Source: Actinoplanes sandaracinus | Lineage (GTDB): Bacteria > Actinomycetota > Actinomycetes > Mycobacteriales > Micromonosporaceae | Direction: 5' to 3' | Length of the DNA stretch: 64,000 bases | Assembly: GCF_030009775.1 (NCBI RefSeq) | Contig: NZ_JASCTH010000020.1 | Span: 1-64,000 of the forward strand | Shown: piece by piece, positions 8,434 through 20,015 of the stretch | How the letters are laid out: every line of letters starts with the position of its first letter | Numbering within the stretch: position 1 is the first letter of the stretch | The notes under the pieces: generated by a model | What the model was told of the DNA's origin: nothing | The model's input: the letters and a program-made list of their open reading frames with translations, nothing else | Database searches by the model: none | Position numbers and translations under genes: made by a program

Positions 8434-9290
8434 TGGCTCGCCACGACGAGGGCGTCGTCACCGTGGGGCGCAGCCGTGTCGGTACGTTCTTCGCGAACAG
8501 CACCGGGATCGTCTTCGGACTGGTCATGCTCTTCCCGGTGTACTGGGTGCTGAACACGGCGTTCAAGCCGGACAAGGAGGTCCGCAGCTTCACGCCGACG
8601 TTCTGGCCGCACGAGTTCACGTTGGACAACTTCAGATCCGCGCTCGGTGAGGAACTCTTCATCCCGAGCATGATCAACGGCTTGATCATCACCGCCCTGG
8701 CGGTGGCCGCCGCGCTGGTCGTGGGCTTCCTGGCGGCGCTCGCGATCGCCCGCTTCAGCTTCTACGGGCGCAGGGCGATCATCCTGGTGGTCCTGGCCGT
8801 TCAACTGGTGCCGTTCCTGGCGCTGCTCATCCCCCTCTTCCTCATGCTGCAGGGCGCCGGCCTGACCAACACACTGGTCGGCGTGGCCCTGGTGTACCTG
8901 GTCCTGCTGCTGCCGTACACGGTGTGGACGCTGCGCGGCTTCATCTCCGGCATCCCGCGGGAACTGGACGAGGCCGCGATGATCGACGGCTGCACCCGCG
9001 CCCAGGTGTTCTGGCGGATCATCCTGCCGCTCACCGGGCCCGGGCTGGTCGCCACATCGGTCTACGGGTTCATCCAGGCGTGGAACGAATTCATCATCAT
9101 CAACACGCTGAACGACCCGAAGAACCAGAACCTGATGGCCTGGCTGCTCTACAACCAGACCGAACGCGGTACCGCCTGGGGTCCTCTCATGGCCGGTGCG
9201 ATCATCACCTCGATCCCCGTGGTGATCTTCTTCCTGATCATTCAGCGCAACATCGCCACCGGTTTGACGGCTGGCGCCGTCAAGGGTTGA
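8433..9290 (+). CDS. Sugar ABC transporter permease 2 (DasC-like)
   Basis: A 285-residue MalG-type permease with six membrane segments. Its EAA loop is DEAAMIDGCTRAQVFWRIIL, and its C-terminus ends GLTAGAVKG, the typical MalG tail. The start overlaps the previous stop by one base. Only 15 bp separate it from the next binding-protein gene, so both importers may share one transcript. Confidence 0.87.
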   Translation: MARHDEGVVTVGRSRVGTFFANSTGIVFGLVMLFPVYWVLNTAFKPDKEVRSFTPTFWPHEFTLDNFRSALGEELFIPSMINGLIITALAVAAALVVGFLAALAIARFSFYGRRAIILVVLAVQLVPFLALLIPLFLMLQGAGLTNTLVGVALVYLVLLLPYTVWTLRGFISGIPRELDEAAMIDGCTRAQVFWRIILPLTGPGLVATSVYGFIQAWNEFIIINTLNDPKNQNLMAWLLYNQTERGTAWGPLMAGAIITSIPVVIFFLIIQRNIATGLTAGAVKG

Positions 9291-9305
9291 TCTGAAAGGA
9301 CATCG

Positions 9306-10739
9306 ATGTCTGAGATAACGAAATCCGAGCTGGACCGTCGTAGCCTGCTGCGCCGTGCCGCCGCGGTCGGCCTGGCGGCGACCCCGGCGGTGGGCATGCT
9401 CAGCGCCTGTGTCGGCGGCGGCGCCGAGGAGACCGCCAACCAGGCGACCGGTACGAAGTCGGCCGACAACCCGCTCGGCATCGACCCCAAGAAGCCGGTC
9501 GAGATCGTGATCTTCGATGGTGGTCTGGGCACCAAGTACGCCACCGACGTCGACACTCCGATGTACAAGAAGAAGTGGCCGGAGTCCGAGGTCAAGTTCA
9601 CCGCCACCCAGGAGGTATCGACGATCGTCCAGCCGCGGCTGAACGCCGGCGACGCACCCGACATGATCAACAACTCCGGCGCGAAGATGATGGACTTCGG
9701 CGCGATCGTCGCCGCCGGCCAGGCGCAGGACCTGAGCGAGCTGTTCGCCGCCCCGTCCTTCGACATCCCCGGCAAGACCGTCGCCCAGACGCTGGTGCCG
9801 GGCGCCGTCGAGCAGGGCTCCTACGACGGCAAGCCGTTCGCGGTGAACTACTCCTACACCGTGTTCGGTCTGTGGTACAACGCCACGCTGTTCGAGAAGA
9901 ACGGCTGGACCGTGCCGGCGACCTGGGCCGACTTCACCGCCCTGTGCGACAAGATCAAGGCGGCGGGCGTCGTCCCGTTCGGCTACGCCGGCAGCAACGC
10001 GGCGTACTACATGGTCCGTGCCCTGCTCACCAGCGCCGGCAAGATCGGCACCGAGCAGGTTCTGAAGGACATCGACAACCTCAAGCCGGGCGCGTGGACC
10101 GCCCCGGCCGTGCTCGAGGCCGCGAAGGCCTGGGGCGAGATCGGCACCAAGTACCTGGAGAAGTCGTTCCTCGGCCTCAAGCACACCGAGGTCCAGTTGC
10201 GCCAGAACCAGGACAAGATCGCCTTCTACCCGTGCGGCTCCTGGCTGGAGAACGAGCAGGCCAAGGACACCCCGCCCGGCTTCAAGTACGCGGTGGCGCC
10301 CTACCCGAGCGTGACCGCCTCGGACAAGCTCCCGGCGACCGCCATCAACGCGGCGGCCGGCGAGATCTACTTCGCCTCGTCGAAGGGGAAGAACCCCCGC
10401 GGCGGCATGGAGTACCTGCGCGTCATGCTCTCCAAGCAGGCCGCGCTCGAGTTCACCAAGCTCACCAAGTCGCTGACCGTGGTGGCCGGCGCCTCCGACG
10501 GCATCGAGATCTCCCCCGGCCTGAACAGCGCCAACGACGCGATCACCAAGGCCGGCAAGGACGTCTTCATGGGCTACCTGTTCGACACCTGGTACAAGAA
10601 GCTCCATGACGAGTCGCTGAGCGCGGTCAACGACCTGATGTTCAACGGCGGCGACGCCCAGAAGTTCTGTGACCGGATGGAGACCGCCGCCCAGGCGCTC
10701 GCCAAGGACTCCTCGGTCAAGAAGCAGACCCGTAGCTAG
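9306..10739 (+). CDS. ngcE: N-acetylglucosamine/diacetylchitobiose-binding lipoprotein (NgcE-like)
   Basis: A 477-residue solute-binding protein with a twin-arginine signal (RRSLLRR, residues 11-17) and a lipobox LSAC (Cys35). It should fold in the cytoplasm and be exported by Tat as a lipoprotein. The pattern VEIVIFDGGLG, then NYSYTVFGLWYN and KIAFYPCGSWLENE, fits NgcE, the binding protein for GlcNAc and chitobiose. It is quite unlike the DasA-like protein 2 kb upstream, so the region holds two importers of different lineage for related sugars. The ribosome site is GAAAGGA. The permeases follow 22 bp downstream. Confidence 0.84.
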   Translation: MSEITKSELDRRSLLRRAAAVGLAATPAVGMLSACVGGGAEETANQATGTKSADNPLGIDPKKPVEIVIFDGGLGTKYATDVDTPMYKKKWPESEVKFTATQEVSTIVQPRLNAGDAPDMINNSGAKMMDFGAIVAAGQAQDLSELFAAPSFDIPGKTVAQTLVPGAVEQGSYDGKPFAVNYSYTVFGLWYNATLFEKNGWTVPATWADFTALCDKIKAAGVVPFGYAGSNAAYYMVRALLTSAGKIGTEQVLKDIDNLKPGAWTAPAVLEAAKAWGEIGTKYLEKSFLGLKHTEVQLRQNQDKIAFYPCGSWLENEQAKDTPPGFKYAVAPYPSVTASDKLPATAINAAAGEIYFASSKGKNPRGGMEYLRVMLSKQAALEFTKLTKSLTVVAGASDGIEISPGLNSANDAITKAGKDVFMGYLFDTWYKKLHDESLSAVNDLMFNGGDAQKFCDRMETAAQALAKDSSVKKQTRS

Positions 10740-10761
10740 TCAGTAGGTGAGGTAGAGCGCC

Positions 10762-11661
10762 ATGCGGCACGGTAAGTATCCCTTCATCATCGGCTTCCTC
10801 GCCGTGCCGGTGGCGCTCTACGCCACCTTCGTGGTGGCGGCGTACGTCCAGACCTTCCAGCTGTCACTGACCAGCTGGTCCGGGTTCGGGGTGATCAAGT
10901 ACGTCGGCTTCGACAACTTCGTCAAACTGTGGGAAGACGAGCTGTTCTGGAAGTCGCTGCGCCACAACGCGTACCTGCTGTTCCTGCTGCCGATCCTGAC
11001 GATCGCGCTGGCTCTGGTCTTCGCGTTCCTGCTCAACGTCGGCGGCGGCACCAAGGGCGGCGTCACCCGGGGTGTGTGGGGCTCCAAGTTCTACCGGGTG
11101 ATCTTCTTCTTCCCGCAGCTCATGGCCCTGGCCATCGTCGCGGTGATCTTCGGCCGGGTGTTCTCCTCGGACAAGAGCGGCATGCTCAACGGCCTTTTCC
11201 CGGACTCCTGGTCGCCGTGGCTGTTCCTGGCCGACGAACGCTGGGCCCTGACCTGCATCCTGGCGGTGCTGGTCTGGCAGGCGGTCGGCTTCTACGTGGT
11301 GCTCTTCTCGGCCGGCATGGGCTCCATCGGCGAGGAGATCTACGAGGCCGCGGCGCTCGACGGCGCCACCCGGGTCACCCTGTTCTTCCGGATCACCCTG
11401 CCGCTGCTCTGGAACACCATCCAGACCGGCTGGGTCTACCTGGGCATCGCCGCGTTCGACGCGTTCGCCCTGGTCAACATCATGACCGTGGACCGGGGTG
11501 GCCCGGACGGCGCGACCTCGGTGCTGGCCATGATGATCTACCGCAACACCTTCGAGTACTCCCAGGTCGGTTACGCCTCCGCACTCGGCGTGGTGCTGTT
11601 CTTCCTGACCCTGACCTTCGCCGCGCTGACCCTGCGGGTCACCCGCCGCGACGCCGTCTGA
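10762..11661 (+). CDS. ngcF: NgcF-like sugar ABC transporter permease
   Basis: A 299-residue MalF-type permease with six membrane segments and an EAA loop at about 195-215 (YEAAALDGATRVTLFFRITL). It follows ngcE by 22 bp with GAGGT upstream. The gene pairs with the next permease to make the GlcNAc/chitobiose channel. No ATPase gene is nearby. Confidence 0.82.
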   Translation: MRHGKYPFIIGFLAVPVALYATFVVAAYVQTFQLSLTSWSGFGVIKYVGFDNFVKLWEDELFWKSLRHNAYLLFLLPILTIALALVFAFLLNVGGGTKGGVTRGVWGSKFYRVIFFFPQLMALAIVAVIFGRVFSSDKSGMLNGLFPDSWSPWLFLADERWALTCILAVLVWQAVGFYVVLFSAGMGSIGEEIYEAAALDGATRVTLFFRITLPLLWNTIQTGWVYLGIAAFDAFALVNIMTVDRGGPDGATSVLAMMIYRNTFEYSQVGYASALGVVLFFLTLTFAALTLRVTRRDAV

Positions 11662-11672
11662 GAGGCCCGCAC

Positions 11673-12578
11673 ATGAGCAACCTCACCGCGACCGCGCCTT
11701 CGGAAACGGTAGTCACCCCGAAGGCCGAGAAGACCCACCGTGAGCTGCGGGCCTTCAACGGCCTGGCGCACCTCGCCCTGATCTTCTGGGCGCTGGTCAC
11801 CGCCGGCCCGTTGCTCTGGGTAGTGCTGGCCTCGTTCAAGTCCAACACCGAGATCTTCCTGGGTGAGCCGTTCGCGCTGCCCAGCACGTTCTCGCTGGAG
11901 ACATACCTCTCCGCGTGGGACCAGGCGCACATCGGGCAGTACTTCCTCAACAGCGTCCTCGTCGTGGTGATCAGCACCGCGGGCACCATGCTGTTCGGGT
12001 CGATGGCCGCGTACGTGCTGGCCCGGTACTCGTTCTTCGGCAACCGCTTCCTCTACTACCTGTTCGTCTCCGGGCTGGCCTTCCCGACGTTCATGGCGCT
12101 CGGCCCGCTGTTCCACATCCTCAAGAACATGGGGCTGCTGAACTCGTACCTCGGGCTGATCCTGGTCTACATCGCCTACTCGCTGCCGTTCACGGTGTTC
12201 TTCCTGGCCGCGTTCTTCAAGACGCTGCCGCACGAGATCGACGAGGCGGCGACCGTGGACGGGGCCTCGCACACCCGCAAGTTCTTCCAGATCATGATGC
12301 CGATGGCGAAGTCCGGCCTGGTCAGCATCACGATCTTCAACATCGTGGGCCAGTGGAACCAGTACCTTCTGCCGCTGGTGATCATGCAGGGGCAGGGCGC
12401 CGAGGAGAAGTGGGTGCTCACCCAGGGCATCGCGAACATCTCGACGCAGGCCGGGTACCACGCCGAATGGTCGACGCTGTTCGCCGCTCTGACCCTGAGC
12501 ATCCTCCCGATGATCGTCGTCTACGCGATCTTCCAGCGGCAGATCCAGGCCGGCCTGACCGCCGGCGCCGTCAAGTAG
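11673..12578 (+). CDS. ngcG: NgcG-like sugar ABC transporter permease
   Basis: A 301-residue MalG-type permease. It begins with a 35-residue cytoplasmic tail, then six membrane segments, an EAA loop (DEAATVDGASHTRKFFQIMM), and the tail GLTAGAVK. It starts 11 bp after ngcF with GAGAGG 7 bases upstream. It is the last gene of the uptake block; a strong stem-loop begins three bases past its stop. Confidence 0.82.
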   Translation: MSNLTATAPSETVVTPKAEKTHRELRAFNGLAHLALIFWALVTAGPLLWVVLASFKSNTEIFLGEPFALPSTFSLETYLSAWDQAHIGQYFLNSVLVVVISTAGTMLFGSMAAYVLARYSFFGNRFLYYLFVSGLAFPTFMALGPLFHILKNMGLLNSYLGLILVYIAYSLPFTVFFLAAFFKTLPHEIDEAATVDGASHTRKFFQIMMPMAKSGLVSITIFNIVGQWNQYLLPLVIMQGQGAEEKWVLTQGIANISTQAGYHAEWSTLFAALTLSILPMIVVYAIFQRQIQAGLTAGAVK

Positions 12579-12580
12579 GC

Positions 12581-12610
12581 CACCGCTCGGCCGGTCCGGG
12601 CCGGGCGGTG
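12581..12610 (+). terminator. Terminator of the amino-sugar uptake operon
   Basis: CACCGCTCGGCC (12581-12592) pairs with GGCCGGGCGGTG (12599-12610) as a 12-bp stem with one G-U pair and a 6-base loop, directly after the ngcG stop codon. Confidence 0.7.
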
Positions 12611-12691
12611 ACGATCCCTTAGCCCACGCCCGCAGGTGTGAGCCGCGCCGGGGCATGAGAAGTTGTCATACCCCGCGGCGAGAATGGCGGG

Positions 12692-14356
12692 GTGCTGGTT
12701 GCGGTGGTGCCCGATCCGGACGGCCGAGGCGGCCGTCTCGCCGAGTTGACCGCTGCCCCCGGCCCGGGGGCGGCCCCTCCCTCCGAGCCACGGCACGTCC
12801 CTGATCTCGCGGCCGCGGTCGCCGAGCGTGAGGCCGCCGACCGGCCACGCTGGGTGTGGGCGGCCACCGCCGACATCTATCCGGCCCTGCTGCGCGCCGG
12901 GGTGCGCGTGGCCCGCTGCCACGACGTCGAGCTGACCGAGGCGCTGCTGCTCGGCCAGGCCGGGCGGTGGGGTGAGCCACGCGGGCTCGCCGCGGCCGTC
13001 GCCCGGCTGCGCGGGCTTCCCGTCCCGCCCGACCCGCTCCGGCCCGACGCCGAGCCGCCGGGCTTCGCGCAGGGCGCGCTCTTCGAGTCGATTCCAGCCG
13101 GCCAGATCAAGATCAACGACCTGATCGAGGTGTACGGCGAACAGCTGCGCCGCATCGGCGAAACAGGCCATCCCGGCCGTTTCCGGATGCTGGTGGCGGC
13201 CGAGTGCGCGGGCGCCCTGATCGCCGCCGAGATGGGCCACACCGGCCTGCCCTGGCGGTCCGATCTGCACGACGAGCTGCTGCGCGAGCTGCTCGGCCCG
13301 CCTCAGCCGATGGGCCCGCCCCGCCGGCTGGCCGAGCTGACCGCCGAGATCAACGCCGCGTTCGGCACCCAGGGCCTGCATCCCGACCTGCCGGCCGAGG
13401 TGATTCGCGCCTTCCACCGGGCCGGCATCGACGTGCCCAACACCCGGCGCTGGGTGCTGCGGCAGGTCGAGCACCCGGCGGTCGCCCCGCTGCTGGAATT
13501 CAAGGAGCTCTACCGCATCTGGACCGCGCACGGCTGGGCCTGGTGCGACTCCTGGGTGCGTGACGGCCGCTTCCGCCCGGAGTACGTGCCGGGAGGCGTC
13601 GTCTCCGGCCGCTGGGCCACCCGGGGCGGCGGCGCCCTGCAGGTGCCCAAGGTGGTGCGCCGGGCCGTGGTGGCCGATCCCGGCTGGCGGTTTGTGGTCG
13701 CCGACGCCGGCCAGCTGGAGCCCCGTGTCCTGGCCGCCGTCTCCGGCGACGAGCGACTGGCCCGGGCCGCAGCCGCGGGCGACCTCTACGCCGCGCTGGC
13801 CGCCGACTCGTTCGACGGCGACCGCGGCAAAGCCAAGATCGCCCTGCTCGGGGCGATGTACGGGCAGACCGGGGGCGACGCCCTCCCCGCCCTGGCCGTG
13901 CTCCGGCGGCACTATCCGACCGCCTTCGAATATGTGGAGGCAGCCGCCCGCACCGGTGAGGTGGGTGGCCTGGTCCGGTCCTGGCTGGGCCGCACCTGCC
14001 CACCGGCCGCGGGCGCCTGGCGTGACGCCGGTCTGGACCCGCCCGACGAGGTGGCCCCGCCGCCCGGGCGGGCACGTGGCCGTTTCACCCGAAACTTTGT
14101 GATCCAGGCCACGGCCGCCGAGTGGGCGCTGGTGCTCCTCGCCACGCTGCGGACCGCGTTGGAGGGCACCGCCGCGGAACTGGTCCTGTTCGTTCACGAC
14201 GAGGTAGTGGTGCACTGCCCGGCCGGACAGGCCGACAGCGTCGTCGCGGCGGTCCACGAGAGCGCCGCCACGGCGGGCCGGTTGCTCTTCGGCGCCACCA
14301 CGGTGCGATTTCCGTTAGACGTCTCAGTGGTTGGTGCCTACGCCGACGCCAAATGA
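12692..14356 (+). CDS. PolA-like family A DNA polymerase (annotated in actinomycetes as bifunctional 3'-5' exonuclease/DNA polymerase)
   Basis: A 554-residue protein, much shorter than Pol I, with only exonuclease-like and polymerase regions. Polymerase motifs are intact: motif A as DAGQLEPR near residue 337 (usually DYSQIELR), motif B as KAKIALLGAMYG near 382-391, and motif C as VHDEVVVH near 501. The N-terminal third lacks an obvious DTE-type DEDD exonuclease motif, so proofreading may be lost. It starts at a GTG. The gene ends 111 bp before metH, on the far side of the riboswitch, and is not obviously linked to it. Such proteins are widespread in actinobacteria with no settled role. Confidence 0.8.
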   Translation: MLVAVVPDPDGRGGRLAELTAAPGPGAAPPSEPRHVPDLAAAVAEREAADRPRWVWAATADIYPALLRAGVRVARCHDVELTEALLLGQAGRWGEPRGLAAAVARLRGLPVPPDPLRPDAEPPGFAQGALFESIPAGQIKINDLIEVYGEQLRRIGETGHPGRFRMLVAAECAGALIAAEMGHTGLPWRSDLHDELLRELLGPPQPMGPPRRLAELTAEINAAFGTQGLHPDLPAEVIRAFHRAGIDVPNTRRWVLRQVEHPAVAPLLEFKELYRIWTAHGWAWCDSWVRDGRFRPEYVPGGVVSGRWATRGGGALQVPKVVRRAVVADPGWRFVVADAGQLEPRVLAAVSGDERLARAAAAGDLYAALAADSFDGDRGKAKIALLGAMYGQTGGDALPALAVLRRHYPTAFEYVEAAARTGEVGGLVRSWLGRTCPPAAGAWRDAGLDPPDEVAPPPGRARGRFTRNFVIQATAAEWALVLLATLRTALEGTAAELVLFVHDEVVVHCPAGQADSVVAAVHESAATAGRLLFGATTVRFPLDVSVVGAYADAK

Positions 14357-14377
14357 AAAAGTCGGTATCGTTGACGG

Positions 14378-14463
14378 ACCGGCCGAGAGGCGCTGCAGCG
14401 GGCCACCCGTCACGCTCGACCGGTGAACCACCCGATGCAAGGGCGCCTCCGACTATTCGGAGG
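14378..14463 (+). promoter_or_regulatory. S-adenosylhomocysteine (SAH) riboswitch controlling metH translation
   Basis: P1 is a 10-bp helix with one mismatch: ACCGGCCGAG (14378-14387) with CTCGACCGGT (14415-14424). Inside it are the conserved GCGCTGCAGC (14390-14399; family GCGCUGCRRC), a small hairpin CGGG/CCCG and ACGCTCG (family AGGCUCG). The long-range helix of this pseudoknotted class is AGGCGC (14388-14393) with GCGCCT (14443-14448). Bases 14446-14451 (CCTCCG) can instead pair with CGGAGG (14458-14463), which contains the Shine-Dalgarno sequence. The two pairings exclude each other, so SAH should free the ribosome site and turn metH on. SAH riboswitches are known upstream of metH and ahcY. 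Confidence 0.85.
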
Positions 14464-14467
14464 TGCA

Positions 14468-18112
<3,645 letters not shown>

Positions 18113-18126
18113 CCCCGCGAGCGACA

Positions 18127-18157
18127 CCGTCACCGCCCTAAACCCGGGCGGTGACGG
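18127..18157 (+). terminator. metH terminator
   Basis: CCGTCACCGCCC (18127-18138) and GGGCGGTGACGG (18146-18157) form a perfect 12-bp stem with a 7-base loop, starting 14 bases after the metH stop. Confidence 0.75.
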
Positions 18158-18175
18158 CGCGACCGCGCGCTCAAA

Positions 18176-18370
18176 CATGCCGGCCGTGCGGTCGATGGCG
18201 CGACCGTGTGCTCGGACATGCCGGGCGTGCGGTCGATGGCGCGACCGTGTGCTCGGACATGCCGGGCGTGCGGTCGATGGCGCGACCGTGTGCTCGGACG
18301 TCGTGGGCGTGCGCTCGGGCGGTGCGGGCGTGTGCTCGGGCGGTGTGGGCGTGTGCTCGGACGGTGATGA
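18176..18370. repeat. 41-bp tandem repeats grading into 21-bp repeats
   Basis: Three nearly exact 41-bp units start at CATGCCGG in 18176, 18217 and 18258, followed at 18299 by about three shorter 21-bp units built on GTGGGCGTGTGCTCGG. All lie between the metH terminator and the 3' end of the leftward XRE gene. No ORF across them is convincing. The array is too regular and spacer-free to be CRISPR. Confidence 0.8.
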
Positions 18371-18388
18371 GGTCGCGCGGTTGGACGG

Positions 18389-19087
18389 TCACGAGGACGC
18401 GCGGCGCCGCAGTTCCGCGATGTCGGCATCAGCCACCAGCAACTCACCGAGCGGCACCACCGGAAGCGAACGGCCCTCGACGGCGACGGTCACCCCGGGC
18501 TCGATCGAAGGCACGATGTCGACGCGCATCTCAGTCATATCGGCGGCGAACCAGCGGCGCGGTCCCGGCGCGTCCAGGATCGGGTCCTGGCCGACGTACA
18601 TCTGCAGGCGTTCATGCCAGCGCGGCATCCTGAGCGTCGACAGCGCGCGGCTGGCCGCCAGCACGTCATCCGCCGCGATACGCAGGTCCACTCGCGTCGG
18701 CCGGACGAGCATGCCCTGGGCCAGGGCAGCGAGCCGGCCCGAGACGACATAGGGCACTTTGTCGAGCCGGCGCCACAGGATGCCGCAGGTCGACACGTAG
18801 AAGGTCAGCAACTCGGCGGCCTCCACATGGTCGACCGTGTCCGAGTCGTCCGCCGCGACGTCAGCAATGCCGGCCGACTCGACGACGAGGCGCCGATCCA
18901 GCACGTTGAGCAGTCGTTCGATTCGGCTGAGGCGCAGGTCGACCTCACCACGCTCCACCCGGGAGATCCACTGCTGGCTGGTCTCGGCGCGTTCAGCGAG
19001 CGTCCGCTGGCTCCACCCGGCCTGAGCGCGAGCCGCTTGCACAACCAGCCCGACCCGTGTGGCCAACCGCCCCTGCCCACCAACCAT
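18389..19087 (-). CDS. XRE-family helix-turn-helix protein with a conserved C-terminal domain
   Basis: A 232-residue protein. An XRE-type HTH occupies about residues 8-65 (GWSQRTLAERAETSQQWISR). The rest ends in LPVVPLGELLVADADIAEL, which resembles the tail of nucleotidyltransferase-fold antitoxin or AbiEii-like proteins, although no catalytic GSxxxxD motif is visible. It may be a stand-alone regulator or half of a decayed toxin-antitoxin pair; I see no partner. The ATG at 19087 has GGAGGGGAC immediately upstream and is preferred to an upstream Met that would lie in repeats. It sits alone between two repeat islands. Confidence 0.72.
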   Translation of the reverse strand: MVGGQGRLATRVGLVVQAARAQAGWSQRTLAERAETSQQWISRVERGEVDLRLSRIERLLNVLDRRLVVESAGIADVAADDSDTVDHVEAAELLTFYVSTCGILWRRLDKVPYVVSGRLAALAQGMLVRPTRVDLRIAADDVLAASRALSTLRMPRWHERLQMYVGQDPILDAPGPRRWFAADMTEMRVDIVPSIEPGVTVAVEGRSLPVVPLGELLVADADIAELRRRASS

Positions 19088-19950
19088 GTCCCCTCCACCC
19101 AAGCCTCGATGCTCACCGCCGGTCCCGCCCCGTGCCGTCCGTGTTGCTGGCACCGCCGGTACCGCCCCGTGCCGTCCGTGTTGCTGGCACCGCCGGTACC
19201 GCCCCGTGCACCCATCCCGTCGTCGCCCGTCAGCCGTCCGCTTTGGCTAGCCAGCCGCCCGCCTGTCCACCGTCAGGCAACCCACCAGTGAGTGCGCCCG
19301 CCCGCCGCCCACTCGCCGTCAACCAGGCATCCCCAGCCTGCCGACCGTCGGCCAGCCCGCCGACCGTGAGGCAGCCCGCCCGCCGTGAGGCAGCCGGGTA
19401 TGGCAGCCCGCCGCCCAGCCCTCCGTCGGCCAGGCAGGCGGACACGAGGCCAGTCAGCCCGCCGTCAGACGGTTAGCCCAGCCGATCACGCAGCTGGGCC
19501 CGTCCGCCCATCCGCCCGCCTGCCCACCTGGTCGCCGTCCGGCGAGGGCAGGTGCCCAGCCAGGCGCGGAGGCTAGCTCGCCCGCCGTCAGACGGTTAGC
19601 CCAGAAGGCCAGGCAGCCGGGCTGTCCGCTGTCAGACGGCGGACTGGCGGGCAGACGCGAGGCCAGCCAGCCCGCCTGCCCGCCAGTCCGCTTGCCAGCT
19701 AGCCTGCCTGCCGTCTGACAGTCCGCCGGCCGGCCGTTAGACGGTTAGGCCAGCCGACCCGGCGGCTGTCAGACGGCCCGCCTTTCCGGCCGCCGTCGCG
19801 GTTCGGCACGCACCGGCCCGGCTCATGTCGTCGTGGTTCGGCTTGTCGCTCGCACTCGTTGTCCCGCCGATGATTTTGCGATTTTCGAGCGTCCTTGGCG
19901 ACCCCCTGGATCCGACCTGTGGATAACCGGCCGCTGGCGATGGTGTCTTG
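19088..19950. repeat. C-rich non-coding repeat island, left half
   Basis: No convincing gene here. The top strand is strongly C-rich, built of short words (CAGCCCGCC, GCCAGCC, GTCAGACGG and its complement CCGTCTGAC). A clear tandem array of 37-bp units begins with ACCGCCGGT at 19115, 19152 and 19189. GTCAGACGGTTAGCCCAG recurs near 19468 and 19588, with a variant near 19737. All frames give low-complexity Pro/Ala/Arg. The segment ends where the perfect inverted repeat at 19960 begins. Confidence 0.7.
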
Positions 19951-20012
19951 AGAAATGTCGACACCCGTTGTGGGTGTAGCTGACACCCACAACGGGTGTC
20001 AGCTTTCAAGGA
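19945..20012. repeat. Dispersed palindromic element, copy 1 (perfect 18-bp inverted repeat)
   Basis: GACACCCGTTGTGGGTGT (19960-19977) and ACACCCACAACGGGTGTC (19983-20000) are perfect complements around a 5-base loop. A related sequence lies at 49571-49640. The two share flanks as well as the palindrome: GCGATGG upstream, GAGAA just before GTCGACACCC, and a T-rich end after GGTGTCA. This makes a roughly 75-bp repeated unit in the same orientation. It could be a mobile REP/MITE-like unit, a protein-binding site or a terminator; I cannot say which. Confidence 0.75.
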
Positions 20013-20015
20013 CAC

